A DNA stretch of 64,000 nt from JAKALD01 sp963817785 (lineage in GTDB: Bacteria > Pseudomonadota > Gammaproteobacteria > Burkholderiales > SG8-39): NCBI GenBank assembly GCA_963817785.1, contig CAWFPL010000008.1, positions 1 to 64,000 on the forward strand, given 5' to 3'. The notes below the pieces were generated by a model. That model saw nothing but the letters and a program-made list of their open reading frames with translations, was not told where the DNA came from and made no database searches. Positions 36,430 to 45,425 of the stretch are shown here, piece after piece. The translations under genes were made by a program, and so were the position numbers. Each line of letters starts with the position of its first letter. The first letter of the stretch is position 1.

Positions 36430-37958
36430 GCGCCCCCGCGGGGAGCCGGGCACTGCGCTGGCTGGCGCTGCTCGCCGCGACGCTTCTAGCAGCTTGTGCC
36501 GCGGTGCCCGGGTCGCCCCCAGGGGGCACGCCGTCGCAGGCCGCCGGCACCGGCCTGCGGGCGACACGCACCGCCGCGACCGCCGATGCGGCGGCCATGA
36601 AGCACCCGCTCGACGCCACGCACCTGCCGCCCTTCGACGGCGAGACGCGGGTCGTGCACGACCCGCTGCGCGGCCTGCACAAGATCGACCGCACGATTCC
36701 GCCCGACGACCTTTGGCAGCGTATTCGCGACGGCTTCGCCATGCCCGACCTCGACAACGAGCTGGTGACCGAGCAGACCGCCTGGTACGCGGCGCGCCCG
36801 GAGTACCTCAAGCGCATGTTCGCGCGCAGCCGCTTGTATCTGTATCACGTCGTCGACGCGCTGGAGAAGCGCGGCATGCCCACCGAGCTGGCGTTGCTGC
36901 CGATGGTCGAAAGCTCCTACAACCCCATGGCCTATTCGCGCGCGCACGCCTCGGGCCTGTGGCAGTTCATCCCGCCCACCGGCAAGCGCTACGCCCTGAA
37001 GCAGAACTGGTGGTATGACGCGCGCCGCGACATCATCGCCTCGACCTCGGCCGCGCTCGATTACCTGCAGGACCTCTACCAGATGTTCGGCGACTGGGAC
37101 CTGGCGCTCGCGGCGTACAACTGGGGCGAGAACAACGTGGCCCGCGCCATCGCCAAGAACCAGGCCGCCGGGCTGCCGATCGACTACTCCAGCCTCAGCA
37201 TGCCGGAGGAGACGCGCGAATACGTGCCCAAGCTGCAGGCATTGAAGAACATCATCTCCGACCCCGAGCCGTTCGGCATCACGCTCGACCCGATCCCGAA
37301 CCAGCCCTACTTCACCACGGTGGCGACGCCCGAATACCTGGACGTGCCGCTCGCCGCGAAGCTGGCCGAAATGCCGGTGAACAAGTTCATCGCGCTCAAT
37401 CCCGGTCTCAACCGCCCGCTGATGCCCGCCTCGATCGTGCGGCGCATCGTACTGCCGGCCGACCGGGTCGACGTCTATCGCGCCAACCTGCAGAAGTACG
37501 ACGAGAAGGCGATGGTGTCGTGGCGCACCTATCGCCCGCGGCGTGGCGAGGGGCTACTCTATATCGCGCGCCGCTTCCACCTGAGTCTCGCTACCCTGAA
37601 GGAAGTGAACGGCATCCCGCGCTATTCGAACCGCACGCCGCCGCTGCTGGTCGTGCCGATCGACGGCGCGGCCGCGCGTCACGCACGACTGCTGCCGATC
37701 ATGTACGCGCCCCCCATTCCGGCGGGCGGGGCGCACGTGATCGTCCACACCGTGCGGCGCGGCGAGACCCTTTCGACGATCGCGCGGCACTACCGGGTCA
37801 GCGTCGCCGATCTGCGGCACTGGAACCGGCTCGGGCGCGAATTGCGGATCGGGACCGAACTGCAGATTCACACCCGCTTTGCGGCCCACCGCGAGGTCGC
37901 CCGCCGCTACCGCAGGCGGCCGCCGGCTCACAGGGCGCCAATTCGAACGCGAAGATGA
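36426..37958 (+). CDS. mltD: Membrane-bound lytic murein transglycosylase D, LysM-containing lipoprotein
   Basis: A peptidoglycan lytic transglycosylase of 510 residues. A lipoprotein signal LALLAATLLAAC (lipobox LAAC) precedes the SLT domain, with the catalytic Glu in LLPMVESSYNPMAYSRAHASGLWQFIPPTGKRY. Two C-terminal LysM modules follow, one degenerate (TYRPRRGEGLLYIARRF) and one typical (VHTVRRGETLSTIARHYRVSVADLRHWN). TTG 36426 overlaps the gloB stop and gives a normal signal peptide; GTG 36411 would add five residues. Synteny with gloB agrees with E. coli. Confidence 0.93.
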   Translation: MSAPAGSRALRWLALLAATLLAACAAVPGSPPGGTPSQAAGTGLRATRTAATADAAAMKHPLDATHLPPFDGETRVVHDPLRGLHKIDRTIPPDDLWQRIRDGFAMPDLDNELVTEQTAWYAARPEYLKRMFARSRLYLYHVVDALEKRGMPTELALLPMVESSYNPMAYSRAHASGLWQFIPPTGKRYALKQNWWYDARRDIIASTSAALDYLQDLYQMFGDWDLALAAYNWGENNVARAIAKNQAAGLPIDYSSLSMPEETREYVPKLQALKNIISDPEPFGITLDPIPNQPYFTTVATPEYLDVPLAAKLAEMPVNKFIALNPGLNRPLMPASIVRRIVLPADRVDVYRANLQKYDEKAMVSWRTYRPRRGEGLLYIARRFHLSLATLKEVNGIPRYSNRTPPLLVVPIDGAAARHARLLPIMYAPPIPAGGAHVIVHTVRRGETLSTIARHYRVSVADLRHWNRLGRELRIGTELQIHTRFAAHREVARRYRRRPPAHRAPIRTRR

Positions 37959-38120
37959 TATATCATTTATATTCAATAAATTAAAAAACATACCTTATGC
38001 GTAATATTTAAAGTGATGTCTCAATTATCTACCAAGATATCTAATTCCATCTCGCGCGTATAAACAAATACATAGGAACTTTTCCTCTAGTTTTGTGTAA
38101 TAAGTCGCGGAGGCGTACGA
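37959..38120. other. AT-rich intergenic patch
   Basis: About 150 bases are roughly 30% G+C by eye in an otherwise very G+C-rich window. They include ATGATATATCAT (a palindrome near 37955-37966), runs of A, and several TAAT/ATAT words. No reading frame, terminator or recognisable IS end is visible. It separates mltD from the exported protein and may be an imported scrap or a nucleoid-protein/UP-element site. Confidence 0.6.
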
Positions 38121-38154
38121 GCCGGCGCGCCTAGCCCTCGACTAGAATGCGGCA

Positions 38155-38751
38155 ATGGGCCGGATCCTGCGCGCGGTCGTCGCATTCGCTTTGCTTTGGG
38201 CATTCGCCGCTCCGGCGTATGCCATCGAACCGCTCCTGATGTTCCTGTTCAACGCGGCGAGCCAGATGATCAGCACGGCCGCGGAGCGATCGGCCAAGCA
38301 GGTTCCCGTACCGGCCAACGCGCTGCCCAAGACGTACGCCGGCACCTCCGTGAGCCCCGAGCAGCTGAGGCACCTCATCGACGAGAGCTTCACCTACCTG
38401 TCGGAGCAGCAGCGGCGGGAAATCTTCGACTCCCTGAACCGGGAGCTGCTCAAGCCGAAGAACGCCGCCCTGCGCGGCCCCATGATCCAATACTTCGCCG
38501 ATCGAGCGCTGCAGGTGCGCGCCGCCGAGGTCCGCCTGTCACAGCTCTCCGAGCGCGAAAAGCAGGCGCTCGCCGCCGAGTTCGGCAAGGAGATCGCCGG
38601 CCTGCCTGCCCAGGAGGTCGGCAAGCTGCGCGGCCTTCTCGAGAAGCACCTGCTGCCGGTGCCGTCGGACCTGAACGGCATGCTGCTCGCCGCGCTCGAG
38701 GAGCATGCGCCGCAGGAAGCGGCGGCCGCCGCCACCCCTTCAGTTCAGTAA
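38155..38751 (+). CDS. Exported hypothetical protein
   Basis: A 198-residue protein with a Sec signal peptide (hydrophobic LRAVVAFALLWAFAAPAYA, cleavage after AYA at about residue 22). The mature part is helical and charge-rich, with EQLRHLIDESFTYLSEQQRREIFDSLNRELL and a second helical stretch RLSQLSEREKQALAAEFGKEIAGL. It is probably periplasmic. No domain is recognised. TAGAAT ends 6 bases before ATG 38155. Its stop overlaps the convergent ABC ATPase gene by 7 bases. Confidence 0.7.
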   Translation: MGRILRAVVAFALLWAFAAPAYAIEPLLMFLFNAASQMISTAAERSAKQVPVPANALPKTYAGTSVSPEQLRHLIDESFTYLSEQQRREIFDSLNRELLKPKNAALRGPMIQYFADRALQVRAAEVRLSQLSEREKQALAAEFGKEIAGLPAQEVGKLRGLLEKHLLPVPSDLNGMLLAALEEHAPQEAAAAATPSVQ

Positions 38752-40751
38752 AGCACACAGTTGACGCGCCGCGTCGGGCTGAGCTGCACCGCCTGCGGAT
38801 AGACCTCGCGGCAGCGCGGCTGCGCCTTCGGGCAGCGCGGATGAAAGTGGCAGCCTGTCGGCGGACGGGCGGGCGACGGTGGCTCCCCGGGCAGGCGCAC
38901 GATCAGGTGCTCGCCTTCGACCCTGGGTACCGCCGCGAGCAGCGCCTCCGTATAGGGATGCTTCGGCGCACCCAGCACCTCGTCGACGGTGCCTGACTCG
39001 ACCACCCGCCCCAGGTACATCACCGCGACCTCGTGCGCGAGGTATTCGACCACGCTCAGGTTGTGCGTGATGAACAGGTATGCGATGCCGAGCCGCTGCT
39101 GCAGTGCGCGCAGCAGGTTCAGGATCTGCGCCTGCACCGAAACGTCGAGCGCGCTGGTCGGCTCGTCGCAGATGATCAGCCGCGGCTCGACCGCGAGCGC
39201 GCGCGCGATCGCGATCCTCTGCCGTTGCCCGCCGGAGAACTCGTGCGGATAGCGCGCCTTGGCGCCCTGCGGCAGGCCGACCTGATCGAGCAGCACGTCG
39301 ATGCGCCGCGCACGCCCGGCTTCGTCCTGCCCTACCCCAAGGCTGCGCATGCCTTCGGCGAGAATGTCCGCCACCCGCATGCGCGGATCGAGCGAGGCGT
39401 AGGGATCCTGGAAAATGATCTGCATCGCGCGGCGCCGCGGCCGCAGCTGCGTGCGGTTGAGGGCGGTCAGCTCCACCGGACCCAGCCCGCGCTCGTGGAA
39501 GCGCACGCTTCCGGCGGTCGGGCGAATGAGTTGCACCATGGCCTTGCCGACGGTCGTCTTGCCGCAGCCGGACTCGCCCACCAGCGCAAGCGTGCGCCCC
39601 TCGCGCACCGCGAGCGACACGCCGTCGACCGCCCTCACCAGGCCCACCGTGCGCCGGAACAGGCCGCGCCGGATCGGGAAGTGCACTTTCAGCGCTTCGA
39701 CCTCGAGCAGCGCCGGCGCGCCGCCGGGACCGGCCGCAGCCGCTGTCGGCGCCGGCTGCGCCGGCGCGCGCGGCGCTTCGGGCCCGCTTTCGCGCAGATG
39801 GCAGCGCACGCGGTGGCCGTCCGGGAGCTCGATCAGGCGCGGCACTTCGCGCCAGCAGCGCGCGTACGCCTGCTCGCAGCGCTCGGCGAAGCGGCAGCCC
39901 GCGAACTCGGCGGTCAGCGCCGGCACCTGGCCCTTGATCCAGGCCAGCTCGCCGGCGCGGCGCTCGGGCGAAGGCAGCGCCGCAAACAGCTTCTGCGCAT
40001 AGGGGTGCTGCGGAGCGCGGAAGAACGCGTCGCGCCCGGCCGCCTCGACGATCTCGCCCGCGTACATCACCGCCACGCGCTGCGCCATCTGCGCGACGAT
40101 CCCCAGGTCGTGGGTGATTAGCAGCACCGCCATGCCGCGCTCGGCCTGCAGCTTCTGCAGCAACTCGAGAATCTGCGCCTGAATGGTGACGTCGAGCGCG
40201 GTGGTCGGCTCGTCGGCGATCAGCACCTCCGGATCGACCGCCAGCGCGGCGGCGATCATCACGCGCTGCTTCAGGCCGCCGGAAAGCTGGAACGGGTATT
40301 CGTCGAAACGGTGCTCGCCGTCCGGCATGCCCACCGCCTCGAGCAGCTCGAGCGCGCGCCGCTTCGCCGCGCTTCCCCCCAGCGGCGTGTGGCGCTCGAT
40401 CACCTCGACGATCTGGCGCCCGACGCTGAGCACCGGATTGAGCGAGGTCGAGGGCTCCTGGAAGATCATCGCCACGCGCCGGCCGCGCACCGCGCGCATC
40501 GCGGCCTCCGGCAGAGCGAGCAGGTCGCTGCCGTCGAGCAGCACCCGGCCCTGTGCGATGTGCGCCACTTCCGGCAGCAGGCGCAGAATCGAAAGCGCGG
40601 TCATCGATTTGCCGCAGCCGGATTCGCCGACCAGCGCGAAGCACTCGCCGCGGCGCAGCGCCAGGTCCACGCCGTCGACTGCGCGCAGCGCACCCTCGGC
40701 GGTGTCCAGCACCGTGCGCAACCCCTGGACCGCGAGCGCCGCCTCGCTCAT
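38745..40751 (-). CDS. ABC transporter ATP-binding protein, double cassette (YejF-like)
   Basis: A 668-residue protein with two full ATPase domains of the peptide/nickel type. Each has Walker A (ALVGESGCGKS and ALVGESGCGKT), signature (QLSGGLKQRV and FSGGQRQRI) and Walker B (VLIADEPTTALD and LIICDEPTSALD). Each also ends in an oligopeptide-transporter Cys-rich segment (CRFAERCEQAYARC and CHFHPRCPKAQPRC). It energises the permeases encoded upstream, and its ATG overlaps the YejE-like stop (ATGA). Last gene of the importer operon. Confidence 0.92.
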   Translation of the reverse strand: MSEAALAVQGLRTVLDTAEGALRAVDGVDLALRRGECFALVGESGCGKSMTALSILRLLPEVAHIAQGRVLLDGSDLLALPEAAMRAVRGRRVAMIFQEPSTSLNPVLSVGRQIVEVIERHTPLGGSAAKRRALELLEAVGMPDGEHRFDEYPFQLSGGLKQRVMIAAALAVDPEVLIADEPTTALDVTIQAQILELLQKLQAERGMAVLLITHDLGIVAQMAQRVAVMYAGEIVEAAGRDAFFRAPQHPYAQKLFAALPSPERRAGELAWIKGQVPALTAEFAGCRFAERCEQAYARCWREVPRLIELPDGHRVRCHLRESGPEAPRAPAQPAPTAAAAGPGGAPALLEVEALKVHFPIRRGLFRRTVGLVRAVDGVSLAVREGRTLALVGESGCGKTTVGKAMVQLIRPTAGSVRFHERGLGPVELTALNRTQLRPRRRAMQIIFQDPYASLDPRMRVADILAEGMRSLGVGQDEAGRARRIDVLLDQVGLPQGAKARYPHEFSGGQRQRIAIARALAVEPRLIICDEPTSALDVSVQAQILNLLRALQQRLGIAYLFITHNLSVVEYLAHEVAVMYLGRVVESGTVDEVLGAPKHPYTEALLAAVPRVEGEHLIVRLPGEPPSPARPPTGCHFHPRCPKAQPRCREVYPQAVQLSPTRRVNCVLY

Positions 40752-42148
40752 GCGCTCGCTTCCTTCCTCGGCCCGCGCGCCGGTGCCGAGCCGACCCGAA
40801 CGCGCGGATCGAATCCGTCGCGCACCGCGTCGGCGAGCAGGTTGGCCGCGAGCACCAGCACCAGCAGGAAGCCGAACGCCGCGGCGAGCGACCACCACAC
40901 CATCGGCTCGCGCGCCATCTCCAGGCGCGCGGCGTTGATCATGGTGCCGAAGCTGATGGTTGACGGGTCGACGCCGACGCCGACGTAGGACAGCACCACC
41001 TCCGCGAGCACCAGGCCGGAGAAGTCCATGACCATCGAGATGATGATGATGTGCGCGACGTTCGGCAGCATGTGGCGCGTCAGGATGCGCAGGTGCGATA
41101 CCCCGAAGCCGTGCGCGGCCTGGATGTACTCGAGCTCGCGGAGCTTGAGCGCCTCGCCGCGCAGCAGCCGCGCGAGCCCCGTCCAGCTGGTCACCCCGAG
41201 AATCGCGCACAGCAGCAGCAGGCGCACGTCGGCGCGCTGTGCGGCGGTCGGAAACCACTCGGCGTGGCGCTCGATCGCCACCTGCATCATCAGCACGAAC
41301 GCCGCGATCAGCAGCACGCCCGGGATCGAGTTGAGCGTGGTGTACAGGTACTGGATCATGTCGTCCACCCAGCCCTTGAAGTAGCCGGCGGTGACGCCGA
41401 GCATCGCGCCGAGCGGCAGCATGACGAGCGTGGTGAGCGTGCCGATGACCAGGCTGGTGCGGATCGACTTCAGCGACAGGTAGAGCACGTCCTGCCCCAC
41501 CTTGTCGGTGCCGAGCACGTGGTAGGCGAGCGAGAGCGCGAACACCGGGCCGAGCAGCGCGAGCATGGCGCCAAGCGTCGCGTAGCCCGCGCCCCAAGGC
41601 ACCTCCGGCCAGCGGCGGCGCAGCGGCCTTAGCGCCAGCGCGATCAGCGCCCACGCGAGCCCCGCGCCGGCCAGGCCGCCGAGCACGCGCCGCGCGATGT
41701 CGGCCCCCTTGCCGGCTCCGTTGGCGAGCTGCGCACCGCCGAAACGCAACCGCGGGTAACCACGCACGATGCGCCCGTCCGGCAGGTCCACTTCCTCCAT
41801 GGTGAACAGCCGGGTCGCGAGTGGAGCGGAGTAGGTCTTCTCGCCGCTGTGCCGCAGGTGCGCGAGCGCCAGGTCGAGCACCGACAGCACCTCGGGGGAA
41901 TACGCGGTCGCTTCGCCTGCGGCGCTGCGCGGCAGCGCCAGCCGGAAGTGCAGCGAGTCGGCCAGCCCGATCGCCGCGTAACCCGACAGCAGCACCAGGG
42001 AGACGACCGCCGCACGGCTCTTCACCACCCGCAGCCACGGCGCGGCGAGGTGCGGCCGGCGCCGGCAGTAGGCGAAATAGCCGGCGAGCGCGGCGACCAG
42101 CAGCCACAGCAGGACGTCGGTCGCGAGCGGGACGGGGAGGAAACCCAT
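40748..42148 (-). CDS. ABC transporter permease (YejE-like) with enlarged periplasmic region
   Basis: A 466-residue permease, longer than the about 340 usual for YejE. After an extra N-terminal helix and the usual TM1 comes a periplasmic segment (about residues 65-160, containing SAPLATRLFTMEEVDLPDGRIVRGYPRLRFGG). The core BPD_transp_1 domain follows, with HVLGTDKVGQDVLYLSLKSIRTSLVIG and the EAA loop AAHGFGVSHLRILTRHMLPNVAHIIII. It pairs with the YejB-like permease, whose gene ends 3 bases upstream. Confidence 0.9.
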   Translation of the reverse strand: MGFLPVPLATDVLLWLLVAALAGYFAYCRRRPHLAAPWLRVVKSRAAVVSLVLLSGYAAIGLADSLHFRLALPRSAAGEATAYSPEVLSVLDLALAHLRHSGEKTYSAPLATRLFTMEEVDLPDGRIVRGYPRLRFGGAQLANGAGKGADIARRVLGGLAGAGLAWALIALALRPLRRRWPEVPWGAGYATLGAMLALLGPVFALSLAYHVLGTDKVGQDVLYLSLKSIRTSLVIGTLTTLVMLPLGAMLGVTAGYFKGWVDDMIQYLYTTLNSIPGVLLIAAFVLMMQVAIERHAEWFPTAAQRADVRLLLLCAILGVTSWTGLARLLRGEALKLRELEYIQAAHGFGVSHLRILTRHMLPNVAHIIIISMVMDFSGLVLAEVVLSYVGVGVDPSTISFGTMINAARLEMAREPMVWWSLAAAFGFLLVLVLAANLLADAVRDGFDPRVRVGSAPARGPRKEASA

Positions 42149-42150
42149 GC

Positions 42151-43128
42151 TCACTCCAGCCGGATGCGGGGGTCGACCAGCGTGTAGGACAAGTCGGTGA
42201 GCAGCAGCCCGGCGATGTACAGCACCGAGCCGATGAACACCATCGCGCGCACGACCGCGAAGTCCTGCGCCTGGATGGCGTCGATCGTATAGCTGCCCAG
42301 CCCCGGGATGCCGAAGAACGATTCCATCAGCAGGCTGCCCATGAACAGCAGAGGGATCACGACCACCGCGCCGGTGAGTATCGGGATCATGGCGTTCTTC
42401 AGCACGTGCCGGAACAGCACCGCCGCCTCGGACAGGCCCTTGGCGCGCGCGGTGCGCACGTAGTCCTTGCCCATCTCCTCGAGGAACAGGGTACGGTACC
42501 AGCGGCTGCCCGAGCCGATACCGCTCACCACGCCGATCAGCACCGGAAGGATCAGGAACTTGACCGCATGCAGCCCGCCGTCGTAGCCCGAGATCGGCAC
42601 CAGGTGCCAGAGCTTGGACACCAGGTACTGGCCGCCGATGATGTAGAACAGCGTCGAGATCGACATCATGGCCACGCACAGCATCACGCCCCAGAAATCA
42701 AGGTAGGTGGCGCGGAAGAACGCCATTGCCAGCGCGAAGCTGATGTTCACCGCCAGGCCGACGAGGAACACCGGGATGGCGAGCGCGAGACTCGGCCACA
42801 TGCGGGTACCGATTTCGGTGGCGATGTCGCGGCCGTCCTCGGCGGCGCCGAAGTCGAAGGCGAACAGACGCACCGATTTGCGGAAAAAGATGGTGTCGGT
42901 CGCCTTGCCCAGTCCCGCGGCGCGCGCATTCCACAATAGCGGCCGGTCGTAGCCGTGATCGGCCTTCCAGCGCTCGATCGCGGCCTCGGTGACGCGCTTG
43001 GCCCCGAGTTGCATGCGCGCCATGTCGTCGGGCGTGTTGACGACGAAAAACAGCGCGAAGGTGATCAGGTTCACCCCGATCAGGATGGGGATCGCGTACA
43101 GCGCGCGGCGGATGACGTAGGCCAGCAT
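42151..43128 (-). CDS. ABC transporter permease (YejB-like)
   Basis: A 325-residue oligopeptide-type permease. It starts YVIRRALYAIPILIGVNLITFALFFVVN, the typical DppB/YejB N-terminus. The EAA-type motif is DYVRTARAKGLSEAAVLFRHVLKNAMIPI, followed by the terminal GIPGLGSYTIDAIQAQDF and LVDPRIRLE. It lies 10 bases after the binding-protein gene and forms the channel with the YejE-like protein. In E. coli this system imports peptides including microcin C. Confidence 0.92.
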   Translation of the reverse strand: MLAYVIRRALYAIPILIGVNLITFALFFVVNTPDDMARMQLGAKRVTEAAIERWKADHGYDRPLLWNARAAGLGKATDTIFFRKSVRLFAFDFGAAEDGRDIATEIGTRMWPSLALAIPVFLVGLAVNISFALAMAFFRATYLDFWGVMLCVAMMSISTLFYIIGGQYLVSKLWHLVPISGYDGGLHAVKFLILPVLIGVVSGIGSGSRWYRTLFLEEMGKDYVRTARAKGLSEAAVLFRHVLKNAMIPILTGAVVVIPLLFMGSLLMESFFGIPGLGSYTIDAIQAQDFAVVRAMVFIGSVLYIAGLLLTDLSYTLVDPRIRLE

Positions 43129-43138
43129 AGCCCGGGCC

Positions 43139-45331
43139 CTATTCGCGCCGCGCCGCGGGCGGGAGCGCCGCCATGCGCTCGCGGCGCCGGTAGCCGATCA
43201 GCGCGGGGACCGCAACCGCGGCGAGCAGGAGGATTAGCAGGCCGAGCGGCCAGAGCACCGGCCGGTTCCAGCGCCGCTGCAGCGCGGCGCGCTGCGCGGC
43301 GTCCACGCGCAGGTACTTGACGCTGTTGCGCGCCATGTCGTTCGGCTTCACGTTCGACAGCCAGCTGTGGTAGAGCACATAGTCTTTCGGGAAGTAACCC
43401 CAGATCCACGGCGCGTCGTTTTGCACGATGGCCATCATGCGGTCGATGATCTTCTGGCGCTCGGGCGAGTCCGGCATGTTACGCATGCGCTCGAACAGCG
43501 CGTCGTACTCCGGGTTGGAGTAGTTCGCCGCGTTCTCGCCGTGGTTGCGTACGCGACTCTGCGCGCCGTCGAGCAGGAACAGGAAGTTCTCCGGATCCGG
43601 ATAGTCCGCGTCCCAGCCCAGGATGAACATCTGCTCGCTGCCCTTGCGGATCTTCTCCTGGAAGCGGTTCCAGTCGGTCTCGCGCACCTCGAGCTGGATC
43701 GAGAGCTTGGCGAGCTGCTTTCGCCACCAGTCGAGGCGCGCCTTGTCGCCCGGTCCGCGCGACACCGTGTCCAGGTACAGCACCAGCGGCTGGCCGGTGC
43801 GCGCGTCGCGCCCGTCCGGATAGCCGGCCTCGGCGAGCAGCCGCTTCGCCTCGGCGAGCGGGCGCCGGTGCGCGGCACCGTCGCGCCAGACGTGGGTGAC
43901 CGGGTCTACGCCTGCGGGGCCGCCGCGATAGCCGAAGATTCCCGGCGGAATCGGGCCTTGCGCCACGATGCCGCGGCCGTTGGCGAAGATCGACAGGAAC
44001 TCCTCCATGTCCACCGCGATGGAGATCGCCTGGCGCAGTTTGCGGGCCCGCTCGGCGGCCGCGCCACCCATGGCTCCGCCGACCACCGGGTCGAGCCAGT
44101 TGAAGCCGATGTACAGCACCGAGGTCGCGACCGAGGTGCGCAGGCGGATGCCGAGCCGTCGCATCTGCGGCGTGAGAGTCGCCTCGCCCCCGACCGCGAC
44201 GTGCACCGCCTGGTCGAAATTGTCCGAGCTGATGCCGGAGCTGTCGTAATAGCCCTGCAGGAACTTGTTCCAGTACGGGATGCCCTCCTTTTCCCGGCTG
44301 TAGATCACCTTGTCGATGAAGGGCATCGTCTTGCCCGCGTCGGCGAGCAGGCCTTGCTGCGCGTCGCCGGGCTCGCCCGAGGATGGATACGGCTCGCCGC
44401 GGAAATTGGGGTTGCGCGTGAGGACCATGCGCGCGTTGGGATTGTTCTCGGTGAGCATGTACGGGCCGGTGCCGACCGGCCACCAGTCGAGCGTGAAGTT
44501 CTTCCGCGCCATGCCGGGCTGGCTGAAGAATTTGTCCACCTCCCACGGCACCGGAGCGAAAAACGGCATCGCCAGCCAGTAGACGAACTGCGGGTAGCGG
44601 CCCTTCAGCGTGATGCGGAAGGTGTGCGCGTCGACGCGTTCGACGCCGGAGAGCGGATAGCGGCGCAGGTCGATCCAGTTCGACCCTTGCCCCGCCTTGG
44701 CCATGCGCTGGTTCACCGCGCGCAGTCGTGCGGCGAGCTCGGACAGGCCGACGATGTAATGCGACATCAGCCCGAAGATCGGCGAGTACAGCCGCGGACT
44801 GGCGAGCCGCTTGATCTCGTAGATGTAGTCGTCGGAGACCAGCTCGCGCGTGCCGCTGTGCGCCAGCGCGTACGGGCTCGCGAGCTTTGCGACGCGCTCG
44901 CGCGACAGGTGATCGTAGAGCAGCGCGCCGCTGGAATCGCGGGCCAGAGCCGGATGCGGCTCGTATCGGATGCCCGGGCGGATGTGAATGGTGTAGACGC
45001 TGTACGCCACCGCGTCGCTGGTCCCCGGAACCGGCCGGCCGTCGCGGTCGAGGTAGCGCGGATGCGGCACCTCGGTGGCGGTGAGCGGGACGAGCCGGTA
45101 CGGCCGCGCCAGATAGGCGTACTGCAGCGGCGGCTCGTAGATCTGCTGCGTGAAGCGCGCTTCGTCCTCGGCGTAGGATTGCACCGGATCAAGGTGCTTG
45201 GGGCGCTCGACGAACGCCGCGTACAGGTAGTTCTTGCCGCTGTCGGCGGCCGGGTAAGGGTCGTTCCAGACCTTGCCGCAGGCCGCGAGTGTCGCGGCGA
45301 GCGCAAGCACCGGAACGATCAGGACGCGCAT
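43139..45331 (-). CDS. Family 5 extracellular solute-binding lipoprotein with C-terminal transmembrane helix
   Basis: A 730-residue binding protein for the YejBEF-like importer, longer than YejA (about 600). The lipoprotein signal ends LAATLAAC (about residue 18). SBP_bac_5 features include the central DWWPVGTGPYMLTENNPNARMVLTRNPNF and the C-terminal FILGWDADYPDPENFLFLLDG. An extra C-terminal helix (RPVLWPLGLLILLLAAVAVPALIGYRRRERM) would anchor the protein a second time, which is uncommon. Ligands are probably peptides. It is the first gene of the four-gene operon. Confidence 0.9.
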   Translation of the reverse strand: MRVLIVPVLALAATLAACGKVWNDPYPAADSGKNYLYAAFVERPKHLDPVQSYAEDEARFTQQIYEPPLQYAYLARPYRLVPLTATEVPHPRYLDRDGRPVPGTSDAVAYSVYTIHIRPGIRYEPHPALARDSSGALLYDHLSRERVAKLASPYALAHSGTRELVSDDYIYEIKRLASPRLYSPIFGLMSHYIVGLSELAARLRAVNQRMAKAGQGSNWIDLRRYPLSGVERVDAHTFRITLKGRYPQFVYWLAMPFFAPVPWEVDKFFSQPGMARKNFTLDWWPVGTGPYMLTENNPNARMVLTRNPNFRGEPYPSSGEPGDAQQGLLADAGKTMPFIDKVIYSREKEGIPYWNKFLQGYYDSSGISSDNFDQAVHVAVGGEATLTPQMRRLGIRLRTSVATSVLYIGFNWLDPVVGGAMGGAAAERARKLRQAISIAVDMEEFLSIFANGRGIVAQGPIPPGIFGYRGGPAGVDPVTHVWRDGAAHRRPLAEAKRLLAEAGYPDGRDARTGQPLVLYLDTVSRGPGDKARLDWWRKQLAKLSIQLEVRETDWNRFQEKIRKGSEQMFILGWDADYPDPENFLFLLDGAQSRVRNHGENAANYSNPEYDALFERMRNMPDSPERQKIIDRMMAIVQNDAPWIWGYFPKDYVLYHSWLSNVKPNDMARNSVKYLRVDAAQRAALQRRWNRPVLWPLGLLILLLAAVAVPALIGYRRRERMAALPPAARRE

Positions 45332-45392
45332 TCACGCAAGTGTAGCGGAAGGGATCGGCCCACGCCTGACGCGCGCCCTCGGCGCCGTTCGC

Positions 45393-45420
45393 TATAATCG
45401 GGGCCCTTTCATCCGAGGAG
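45393..45420 (+). promoter_or_regulatory. fabI promoter -10 and leader
   Basis: TATAAT (45393-45398) lies 28 bases upstream of ATG 45426, and GAGGAG (45416-45421) is a good ribosome-binding site 5 bases from the start. No convincing -35 is seen at normal spacing. Confidence 0.5.
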
Positions 45421-45425
45421 CGCAG

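Noticed and set aside
37959..38120. The AT-rich patch as a replication origin
   Set aside because: Only one weak DnaA-box-like word (TTATCTACC) is present and no dnaA, dnaN, gidA or parAB genes are near.
38745..42107. An 1120-residue permease-ATPase fusion
   Set aside because: The first about 450 residues are a shadow of the YejE-like gene in another frame. The ATPase starts at 40751 with an ATGA overlap.
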